Shown: positions 15,294 through 23,413 of the stretch, piece after piece
Layout: the number at the start of each line of letters is the position of its first letter
Numbering within the stretch: position 1 is the stretch's first letter
Origin: a virus
DNA: 23,677 bases
Reading direction: 5' to 3' (one strand)
IMG/VR virus record: IMGVR_UViG_3300022752_000401
Span: 1-23,677 of that record
The notes under the pieces: generated by a model
Seen by the model: only the letters and a program-made list of their open reading frames with translations
Database searches by the model: none
Told to the model about the DNA's origin: nothing
Position numbers and translations under genes: made by a program

Positions 15294-18200
15294 ATGCCCG
15301 AACAACTACCATTTCGCATTAGACGATCTGCTGTAGAAGGAAAGAGACCACAAAACGCAGATTTAGAGTTAGGTGAGTTAGCTCTTAATACTTTTGAAGG
15401 TCGTTTATTTGCGAAGAAGGATACTGGTGGTGTCGGCATTGGAACGACTGTAGCATTATTAACACCTTGGACGGAAACAGTAGGTGTTGGAATTTATTAT
15501 AATGAAGGAAATGTTGGATTAGGAACGACAAATCCAACAACAAAACTTTTTGTTTCTGGTGATATTAACTTCACAGGAAACTTATATCAAAATGGAAATA
15601 TATTTCAAAGTGGTGGAGGTGGTGGAACTTCATCCCAGTGGGTTACATATGCAGCAGGTATAAGTACCACAAGTAATGTTGGTATTGGAACCACAAATCC
15701 AACATCAAAATTACAAATTAATGGAAGTGTAACTCTTGGTACTGGAAGTACAGATTTAATTAGTATTCCTGGAAGAATCTCTTCAAATTTCTATCCAGAT
15801 GGTGATGGTGTTTATGATGTAGGTAGAGCACCACAAATTGGTTCTGGGGCAAATCGTTGGAAAGATGCTAATTTTACTGGTAAAGGTACATTTGATAGTG
15901 GTGTAAACGCACACGATTTAGAACTTGGTGTAAGTTCTGCGAATTTAATTTATAGTACATCAGGAAATTTAGAATTAAACTCTCAAAGTGGAACAACAAA
16001 TATTGATGATAATGTAACTATATCTGGTAATACTGGTATTGGAACAGTAACACCAACATCAAAACTTCACGTTGTTGGTGATGGAAGATTTACTGGTGTA
16101 GTTACAGCAACTACATTTACTGGAAACTTAACAGGTACAGCAACTACTGCTACTAGTCTTTCAGATGCAGCAAACATAACCACTGGTACTATAAGTTCAT
16201 CTAGATTATCAGGTTCTTATGGTATTTCTATAACAGGTACAGCAACAACAGCAACTAACTTATCTGATGCTGCTAATATCACTACTGGAACCATTAGTAG
16301 TTCTAGATTATCAGGAACTTATGGTATTGATATTATTGGAACTGCTACTACTGCTAATAACTTATCTAATGCTGCTAATATTACTACTGGTACTATAAGT
16401 TCTTCTAGACTTACTGGTTCTTATGGTATATCCATAACAGGTACAGCAACTACTGCTACTAATCTTGCAGATGCTGCTAATATTACTACTGGTACTATCA
16501 ATAAAGATAGAATAACAACAACAAATGCACTTACAGTTCTTGGTGATTTATATGTAAGCAATAATATTTCTTTTGGTGGTACGACAACACAACTTAATTT
16601 GCAACAATTGCAGATTGTTGATGCTGATATTGTATTGGGTATTGGAACTTCTTTTAGTCCAACAGATAATACAGCAAATCATGGTGGGATTGCGATTGCT
16701 TCAACTGAAGGAACACCACTTGTAAGTCTTAATATTGTTCCTGGTGAAACCAACCCTTACACATATAAGAAAATTATGTGGTTTAAGGGTAGTACGATTG
16801 GTGCTGGTCTTACTGATGCTTGGTTATTTAATTATGGTGTTGGTATTGGAAGTACACAAGTACCTAATGGGGTAAGACTTGCTGTTGGTGGAATTCAAAT
16901 GACCGATAGTGCCATTACTGCAACTACATTTACTGGAAACTTAACAGGTACAGCAACTACTGCTACTAACTTATATAATGCTGCTAATATAACTACTGGT
17001 ACTATAAGTTCATCTAGATTATCAGGAACTTATGGTATTGATATTACTGGAACTGCTACTACAGCAACAAATCTATCTAATGCTGCTAATATTACTACTG
17101 GTACTATAAGTTCATCTAGACTTACTGGTTCTTATGGTATTAGTATTACTGGTACAGCAACTACTGCTACTAATCTTACGGATGCAGCAAATATAACTAC
17201 TGGAACCATTAGTAGTTCTAGGTTATCAGGAACTTATGGTATTGATATTACTGGGACTGCTACAACAGCAACAAATCTATCTAATGCTGCTAATATCACT
17301 ACTGGAACCATTAGTAGTTCTAGACTTACTGGTTCTTATGGTATTGATATTACTGGAACTGCTACAACAGCAACTAATTTATCTAATGCTTCTAATATTA
17401 CTACTGGTACTATAAGTTCATCTAGATTATCAGGAACTTATGGTATTTCTATAACAGGTACAGCAACTACTGCTACTAATCTTACGGATGCAGCAAACAT
17501 AACCACTGGTACTATAAGTTCATCTAGATTATCAGGAACTTATGGTATTTCTATAACAGGTACAGCAACTACTGCTACTAATCTTACGGATGCAGCAAAT
17601 ATAACTACTGGAACCATTAGTAGTTCTAGACTTACTGGTTCTTATGGTATTAGTATTACTGGAACTGCTACAACAGCAACCACTGCTCTTGGATTTTCTA
17701 CAACTGCTAGTATTAATACTTCTGGTATTATAACTGCTTTTAGTTTTATAAAATCTAGTGGAACATCAAGTCAGTTCTTAAAAGCAGATGGTTCAGTTGA
17801 TAGTAACACTTATTTAACAACTACTGGTTCTGGAACTGCACTAACAGGTATTGTAACTTCTATTGTTGCTGGAACTGGTATTACTATTTCTGGTTCCACA
17901 GGACAAGTTACTATTAATGCATCAGCATCTGGTGGGTCTTCATCACAATGGACTACATATCCAGCAGGTATAAGTACAACAAGTAATGTTGGTATTGGAA
18001 CGACAAATCCAATTTATAGTTTAGATGTTGCTGCAATACAAATAAGACAAGATGCTGGTTCAAATAACAGAATTGTTTTAAGAGGAACACCAGGTTCTGT
18101 TTCTCGTTGGAGTATTGATAATTTCCAGTCTGGTAATACATTTAGAATTTTTAGAGAAGATGATATAACTGCTGCAAATGGTTCTGTTGCTGTTAGTATT

Positions 18201-21200
18201 AGCACTACTGGAACTTTAACTGCTACTAAATTTTCTGGTGATGGTTCTTTGCTTACAGGTATTACAGCATCAGGTAGTGGTGTTGTAATACAAAATCAAG
18301 GTTCTAATGTTGGAACTGCTGGCACTATAAATTTCAGTACAAATCTAACAGCATCATTTTCGTCTGGTACTGCAACCATATCTCTTTCTAATAATCCTTC
18401 AATCAGTGGAATACTTACAGCAGACCAAGTTTATACATCAAACAATGGTAACGGACAAAATGTAAGAATAGGTGATGATTTTTGGTTGGGTGATGTTAAT
18501 GTAGCAAATACTACACGTTTTTCTGGTGCTCAAGATAGCACCAAAGCTTTTATTATTTTTGGTAGTTCTGATGCTGTTGCTTTAGGTAGAACTGGAACTG
18601 GTCCATTATATTATGGTGGAAATTTTACCTCTGCAGGCATTATAACTGCTTCTCAACTTGTTTCTAATGTAGCACAAGGAACTGCTCCAATAACAGTCGG
18701 TTCTTCTACATTAGTTACTAACTTAAATGCAAACTATTTGAACGGACAAACAAGTTCTTATTATACAAATGCATCAAACTTATCATCAGGTACTGTTCCA
18801 TCTACAAGAATTACTGCATCTTCTGGTGATTTTACAGTAGGAAATAACTTATTTGTAACTGGAACATTAAGTATTGGTGGATCTTCTGTAATCTTAAATG
18901 CTACACAAGTACAAATTAAAGATAAAGATATTGTAGTTGGATATACAACTGACCCATCTACTGGTGCTGATATTTCTAATGATGATACTGCAAATCACGG
19001 TGGTATTGCAGTCGCAAGTACAGTAGGAAGTCCACTCATCAATATTCCACTTCAAGTTGGAATTAATAGCAATCCATCCACATATAAACAATTGATGTGG
19101 ATTAAAGCAGGTAATTACTCTGGATGGGGTACTGATAGTTGGTTAACAAATTATCCAATTTCAATTGGAACTACTGTTATTCAAAATAATAGTAGATTGA
19201 CCGTTGGGTCTGGATTTACTGTTTATGATACTTACCTTGATACGACAGATATTAAAGCAAGAAATATTAATGCAACTGGTATTATAACAGCATCAAGTTT
19301 TTCTGGTAATGCTTCAAGTGCAACTTATGCTACAACAGCAGGAATAGCAACTTATGCTACTTCTAGTGGTATTTCTACTTATGCTACTAACGCAGGAGTT
19401 TCTACATCAGTTATTGGTGGTATTGCTTCTGTAACTCAATTAAGTGTTTCTGGTATTTCTACATTCTCAGGAATAACAACTCATACAGAATTATTATTTG
19501 GAACTCAAGCAAGTTTTACTGGTATCGTAACGGCAAGTTCATTTGTAGGAAATCTTAGTGGAAATGCAACATCGGCATCATTAATTAATGCTAGTGCAGC
19601 AAGTGCAAATTTTGTATATTCTCCAGTTCTTGTAAATGTCACTGGAGTAAATACAATTCCTTGGACTGATACCAACCTGATTTGGAATCCAAGTACTAAT
19701 ATTCTTGGTATTGGAACTACCGCAGTATCAGGAACATCAAATCAAAATCTTCAAGTTTATGGTGGTGCTTACATAAAAGGAAATATTGGACTTGGAGTTA
19801 CAACTCCTGCTTATGCAGTTGATACGACAGGAACAATCAGAAGTACTTGGACACCTACTAATGGTGTTCCAGCATTATGGGCATCTGGCACTACTCTTCA
19901 AACTAACTCAAAAACAGGAACTGCTGTTATTGGAACTCTCATTAGTTATAATGATAAGAGTATGCTTTTGACTGCTGCAGATAGTCAAAATGCATATGTG
20001 CAAGTTGTACTTCAAAATACAAATAGTGGTGTTAATGCCTCTTCTGACTTTGTTGTTAATAATGATGTATCATCAGTAAATGATAGTTATCTTGATCTTG
20101 GTATGAATGGCAGTGGGTATAGTGCTTCACCAGCATATGCCTTTGATACTCCTGGTGGAGCATATCTTTATGCAACATCTGTTTGGAATGCGAATGGTAC
20201 TTCTGTAACAACACCAGTTTCTTTTGCGATTGGTACTCAAGACAGTGGTGATGTTATAATTGCAACAGGAAGTGTAGGCAGTGGACTTCCATCTCAAACA
20301 TTTAGTGGTTTGCCTCTACCAAGAATTACTGTTAAAGGACTTACTGGTTTGGTTGGTATTGGATCTACTCAACCAACATCAACACTTACAGTTACTGGTA
20401 ATGCATTATTTAATGGAACTGGTATTATAACTGCTTCTCAACTTATTTCCAACGTAGCACAAGGAACTGCTCCAATAACAGTTGGTTCTTCTACATTAGT
20501 CACTAATTTAAATGCAAATTATTTAAACGGACAACCTGATACTTATTATACAAATGCAGGAAATTTAACTGGTACTATAAGTTCTTCTAGATTATCAGGA
20601 ACTTATGGCATCTCTATAACAGGTACAGCAACTACTGCAACCACTTCTAATAACGTAAGTTCTACTATTAATATTAATACTTCTGGTATTATAACTGCAA
20701 CAGAATTAGACTTAACTGGAAATGCGGCAACAGATAATAGTATTCTTTACTTATCTGGTGCTCCACTTGGAACAAGCACCAAAAATGGACTTTTAGGTAT
20801 AGGGCAACTTAATTTTAGTGATACTGATATTGTTGCTGACTTTACACACAATGTGAATAGTTACGCACAAGTAATTTTACAAAATAAAAATAGTGGAGCA
20901 AGTGCTTCAAGTGATTTTATTGTAAACAATGACCGTACTGCGGGCACAACATATTATGGTGACTTTGGTATTAATGGAACTACTTTCTCTGGTGGTGGTC
21001 CATTTGGAGACCCCGATGGTACTTATCTTTATTCTGCTGGTGGTACTCTTGCAGTTGGAACTAATGATGCAAAAGATTTTAGAATAGCAACTGGTAGCAC
21101 AACAGCAACACCAGTCACCAGAATGACAATTACTGGCATTGGTGGTTCTGTTGGTGTGGGAACTACATTACCATCACAATCTCTACACGTTCAAGGAAAT

Positions 21201-21806
21201 GTAAGAATTACTGGTGGTCTTTACGATTTTAACAATAATGTAGGAACTGCTGGTTCTGTTCTTTCCTCTACTGGTTCTGGTCTTTCTTGGATTGCTGCTG
21301 CTTCTGGTAGTTCTAACGTTTCAATTTCTACAAACACTACAAACCAATCACAATATCTAACTTATGTAACTGGAACTGGTTCTACAACTGGACTTGGTGT
21401 ATCTACAACAGGTCTTGTATTTAATCCTTCAACTAGTAATTTTGGTATAGGAACTGCAACTCCAACATCAACTTTACACGTTGTTGGTGGTGTATTAGTT
21501 ACTGGTGTTACAACTTCTACTGACTTCAACTCCTCATCAGACATCAATCTCAAAAATAATATTCAAAGAATTGAAAATCCAATTGATAAAGTTCTCCAAT
21601 TGGATGGTGTGACTTTTAATTGGAAATCAAATCAACGTCCATCAGTAGGTGTAATCGCACAACAAGTTGAAAAGGTTTTACCACAACTTGTAAGTGGTGA
21701 ATATTCCAAGACGGTTAATTATAATGGATTGATTGGATTATTAATTGAAGCAATTAAGGAACAACAGAAGGAAATAGAAGTTCTCAAAAAATACTTGAAT
21801 AAATAA
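15294..21806 (+). CDS. Giant tail fibre with 34-aa repeat arrays and C-terminal S74 chaperone (2170 aa)
   Basis: The N-terminus (MPEQLPFRIRRS ... DLELGELALNTFEGRLFAKKD) matches the attachment-type start of many phage fibres, with its LGELALN and GRLF motifs. At least eight GIGT-type modules follow. Arrays of a 34-aa GTATTATNLSDAANITTGTI-type repeat occupy residues 281-402 and 552-789. Three other modules are duplicated: DI(V)LG/DIVVG ... DTANHGGIA-x-AS near 436-535 and 1205-1308; SQL(V/I)SNVAQGTAPITVGS near 1118 and 1713; ASSDF(V/I)VNND near 1561-1695 and 1841-1960. Residues 2082-2170 form the S74 domain: SDINLK (Ser2082, Lys2087), GVIAQQVEKVLPQL, KTVNYNGLIGLL and a helical end. Self-cleavage before Ser2082 is inferred from the family. 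The final domain is a clear paralogue of that in the 999-aa fibre. Confidence 0.9.
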   Translation: MPEQLPFRIRRSAVEGKRPQNADLELGELALNTFEGRLFAKKDTGGVGIGTTVALLTPWTETVGVGIYYNEGNVGLGTTNPTTKLFVSGDINFTGNLYQNGNIFQSGGGGGTSSQWVTYAAGISTTSNVGIGTTNPTSKLQINGSVTLGTGSTDLISIPGRISSNFYPDGDGVYDVGRAPQIGSGANRWKDANFTGKGTFDSGVNAHDLELGVSSANLIYSTSGNLELNSQSGTTNIDDNVTISGNTGIGTVTPTSKLHVVGDGRFTGVVTATTFTGNLTGTATTATSLSDAANITTGTISSSRLSGSYGISITGTATTATNLSDAANITTGTISSSRLSGTYGIDIIGTATTANNLSNAANITTGTISSSRLTGSYGISITGTATTATNLADAANITTGTINKDRITTTNALTVLGDLYVSNNISFGGTTTQLNLQQLQIVDADIVLGIGTSFSPTDNTANHGGIAIASTEGTPLVSLNIVPGETNPYTYKKIMWFKGSTIGAGLTDAWLFNYGVGIGSTQVPNGVRLAVGGIQMTDSAITATTFTGNLTGTATTATNLYNAANITTGTISSSRLSGTYGIDITGTATTATNLSNAANITTGTISSSRLTGSYGISITGTATTATNLTDAANITTGTISSSRLSGTYGIDITGTATTATNLSNAANITTGTISSSRLTGSYGIDITGTATTATNLSNASNITTGTISSSRLSGTYGISITGTATTATNLTDAANITTGTISSSRLSGTYGISITGTATTATNLTDAANITTGTISSSRLTGSYGISITGTATTATTALGFSTTASINTSGIITAFSFIKSSGTSSQFLKADGSVDSNTYLTTTGSGTALTGIVTSIVAGTGITISGSTGQVTINASASGGSSSQWTTYPAGISTTSNVGIGTTNPIYSLDVAAIQIRQDAGSNNRIVLRGTPGSVSRWSIDNFQSGNTFRIFREDDITAANGSVAVSISTTGTLTATKFSGDGSLLTGITASGSGVVIQNQGSNVGTAGTINFSTNLTASFSSGTATISLSNNPSISGILTADQVYTSNNGNGQNVRIGDDFWLGDVNVANTTRFSGAQDSTKAFIIFGSSDAVALGRTGTGPLYYGGNFTSAGIITASQLVSNVAQGTAPITVGSSTLVTNLNANYLNGQTSSYYTNASNLSSGTVPSTRITASSGDFTVGNNLFVTGTLSIGGSSVILNATQVQIKDKDIVVGYTTDPSTGADISNDDTANHGGIAVASTVGSPLINIPLQVGINSNPSTYKQLMWIKAGNYSGWGTDSWLTNYPISIGTTVIQNNSRLTVGSGFTVYDTYLDTTDIKARNINATGIITASSFSGNASSATYATTAGIATYATSSGISTYATNAGVSTSVIGGIASVTQLSVSGISTFSGITTHTELLFGTQASFTGIVTASSFVGNLSGNATSASLINASAASANFVYSPVLVNVTGVNTIPWTDTNLIWNPSTNILGIGTTAVSGTSNQNLQVYGGAYIKGNIGLGVTTPAYAVDTTGTIRSTWTPTNGVPALWASGTTLQTNSKTGTAVIGTLISYNDKSMLLTAADSQNAYVQVVLQNTNSGVNASSDFVVNNDVSSVNDSYLDLGMNGSGYSASPAYAFDTPGGAYLYATSVWNANGTSVTTPVSFAIGTQDSGDVIIATGSVGSGLPSQTFSGLPLPRITVKGLTGLVGIGSTQPTSTLTVTGNALFNGTGIITASQLISNVAQGTAPITVGSSTLVTNLNANYLNGQPDTYYTNAGNLTGTISSSRLSGTYGISITGTATTATTSNNVSSTININTSGIITATELDLTGNAATDNSILYLSGAPLGTSTKNGLLGIGQLNFSDTDIVADFTHNVNSYAQVILQNKNSGASASSDFIVNNDRTAGTTYYGDFGINGTTFSGGGPFGDPDGTYLYSAGGTLAVGTNDAKDFRIATGSTTATPVTRMTITGIGGSVGVGTTLPSQSLHVQGNVRITGGLYDFNNNVGTAGSVLSSTGSGLSWIAAASGSSNVSISTNTTNQSQYLTYVTGTGSTTGLGVSTTGLVFNPSTSNFGIGTATPTSTLHVVGGVLVTGVTTSTDFNSSSDINLKNNIQRIENPIDKVLQLDGVTFNWKSNQRPSVGVIAQQVEKVLPQLVSGEYSKTVNYNGLIGLLIEAIKEQQKEIEVLKKYLNK
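16134..16499 (+). repeat. Array 1 of the 102-bp (34-aa) fibre repeat, about 3.6 units
   Basis: Units start at 16134, 16236, 16338 and 16440, exactly 102 bases apart. Each encodes GTATTA(T/N)-x-L-x-(D/N)AANITTGTI followed by SSSRL(S/T)G(T/S)YGI-x-I. The fourth unit departs after GTI into NKDRI. Amino acids are conserved while codons vary between units. Confidence 0.95.
16947..17681 (+). repeat. Array 2 of the 102-bp (34-aa) fibre repeat, seven full units plus a short eighth
   Basis: Units start at 16947 and every 102 bases to 17559; an eighth begins at 17661 and leaves the pattern after GTATTATT. The stretch 17403-17497 is identical over 95 bases to 17505-17599. LSGTYG and LTGSYG variants, and two synonymous spellings of each sub-segment, are shuffled between units. 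Confidence 0.95.
18645..18749 (+). repeat. Dispersed direct repeat, copy 1 (partner 20430-20534)
   Basis: Encodes TASQLVSNVAQGTAPITVGS through LNANYLNGQ. The 105-base partner at 20430-20534 encodes the same residues except Val to Ile, with scattered synonymous changes. The two copies are 1785 bases apart in one gene. Confidence 0.9.
20430..20534 (+). repeat. Dispersed direct repeat, copy 2 (partner 18645-18749)
   Basis: Same module as copy 1. It is followed here by a partial 102-bp-type unit (GTISSSRLSGTYGISIT) and then a NNVSSTININTSG module, so three repeat families meet in this short stretch. Confidence 0.9.
21799..21805 (+). promoter_or_regulatory. Late-type promoter box ATAAATA overlapping the 2170-aa stop
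   Basis: ATAAATAACTAAAA (21799-21812) contains the TAA stop of the fibre gene at 21804-21806 and lies about 24 bases before the ATG at 21830. The same 14-base string occurs at 2249-2262. Confidence 0.6.
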
Positions 21807-21829
21807 CTAAAAGCCGAGTGTAAACGAAG

Positions 21830-23410
21830 ATGGCTATTAAGGTTATTGGTACTACTGTTATTGATGATAGTAGAAATATACAAAACATTGGTATTGCAAC
21901 AATTACCACTACTTTAAATGTGGGAGCTGGTGGTACAGTTATTACAACTACTGGCATTGGTTCTGTTGGTATAGGAACCACAATACCATCAACAACTCTA
22001 CACGTTCAAGGAAATGCCAGAGTTACTGGTGCTGTTTATGATTCTACAAACTCACCAGGAACATCAGGTCAGGTTCTTCAATCGACTGTAACTGGAACTC
22101 AATGGACTACTTCTGCTGCTGGAGGTGGTGGTGGTAGTGGTCTGGGCAAATTTGATACAACGATTGATAGTGTACTTTACGTTCAACCAACAGGAACATT
22201 AGATAAAGTTGGTATTGGCACAACAGTCACTCAAATCACGACACTTCCTGCTGGTACAAACAAATATCTGGTTCATTCAATTCACGTTACAAATATATCC
22301 AATGGTGATGCTGAAATCACTGCTGGTTTTATAATTGATTCAAGAAAAGTTCCCGCAACAATTGTATCTGGTGGTGGTATTGGTAATGCCGCCGCAGGTA
22401 TTAATACAATTACAGTCAGTACTGCAAGTAGTATTACTGTTGGTATGGCTGTTACAGGACAAGGTAATATTGGAGAAACAACAGGTATTGGTTCAACTGC
22501 TGGATTCCAGTACAATACTTATGTAACAAGTGTTGATGGTAATAGTATTACATTAAGTAAACCAATAGCAGGTCAAGCAGTAAGTGGTACTGCGTGGTTC
22601 TCACCAGTATCTAAAGTTGTTTCGAGACTTCCAGTTCCTGTTGGTTCTGCTGTTGAACTACTTAAACAACCAATGATTCTCAACTCATTGGATAGTATTG
22701 TACTACAATCTACTGGTGCTGGAACTGGTATTGGTACAACTTCAACTGCTGTATTTTCGCAAACAGCAAACTCTGGAATTATAACTTGTACTGTTGGTGC
22801 TGCAATTACAAACTTCATTTTTGCAGGTCAATTAGTTCAAGGAACTGGTAGTAATACTGGTATTCAAACGAATACATTTATTGGTGTTGGTTATACTCCA
22901 GGGTCAAATATAATTCCACTCACAAGACCAGCAACATCCACATTGACAGGACAAATACTTTCATTCACTGATGTTGTTGTTCCAGAAGACGGTGCATTAC
23001 AAGCAACAATTGTTTATCAATCTTCAACAGATACTACGTATCAAAATGGAACTGGAACTGTTTCTGCTGCTTCCTCAACTACTACATCAGTAACTGCTGG
23101 TCTTTCCACAGTTCCAGTCTCTTATTATTCTGCTGGTATAACATCATCAGCAACTATTCAATCTATAAGAGTTTCAAATATATCTGATGGTTCAATCTAT
23201 CCTGGTGGGGATTATCCAGTTTGGGTAGGTATTGGTAATGCCGACACAATATTCTCTTGGTTGGCATATAATATGATCATTCCAAAGAACTCTTCAATTG
23301 AACTTTGTGAAGCACCAAAGAGATTAGGTATTGGTCAATCCATTTTTGCATATGCCAGTACACCATATACAATTGAAATACAAGTTGCAGGAAAACAAAA
23401 AACTTCTTAA
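21830..23410 (+). CDS. Virion structural-type protein with duplicated beta-domain and nested insertions (526 aa)
   Basis: Residues 1-100 carry one GIGT-type module (VGIGTTIPSTTLHVQG near 46-61) and a Gly-rich linker. A beta-domain follows: LPAGTNKYLVHSIHVTNIS near 139-157, LPVPVGSAVELL near 267-278 and LNSLDSIVLQST near 284-295. It is interrupted by two related insertions, about 184-258 (ITVSTASSITVGMAVTG, SVDGNSITLSKPIAG) and 308-380 (TCTVGAAITNFIFAGQLVQG, NIIPLTRPATSTLTG). A second copy occupies 430-526 (SIRVSNISDG, IIPKNSSIELCEAPKR, GQSIFAYAS) with no such insertion. The 120-aa protein at 135 looks like a third, stand-alone copy. No S74 or collar domain. Probable virion or fibre-attachment component; exact role unknown. 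It is followed three bases later by the glycosyltransferase-like gene. Confidence 0.75.
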   Translation: MAIKVIGTTVIDDSRNIQNIGIATITTTLNVGAGGTVITTTGIGSVGIGTTIPSTTLHVQGNARVTGAVYDSTNSPGTSGQVLQSTVTGTQWTTSAAGGGGGSGLGKFDTTIDSVLYVQPTGTLDKVGIGTTVTQITTLPAGTNKYLVHSIHVTNISNGDAEITAGFIIDSRKVPATIVSGGGIGNAAAGINTITVSTASSITVGMAVTGQGNIGETTGIGSTAGFQYNTYVTSVDGNSITLSKPIAGQAVSGTAWFSPVSKVVSRLPVPVGSAVELLKQPMILNSLDSIVLQSTGAGTGIGTTSTAVFSQTANSGIITCTVGAAITNFIFAGQLVQGTGSNTGIQTNTFIGVGYTPGSNIIPLTRPATSTLTGQILSFTDVVVPEDGALQATIVYQSSTDTTYQNGTGTVSAASSTTTSVTAGLSTVPVSYYSAGITSSATIQSIRVSNISDGSIYPGGDYPVWVGIGNADTIFSWLAYNMIIPKNSSIELCEAPKRLGIGQSIFAYASTPYTIEIQVAGKQKTS

Positions 23411-23413
23411 TTT

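Noticed and set aside
16134-17681. CRISPR-like array
   Set aside because: The 102-base units are contiguous, coding and in frame, without unique spacers.
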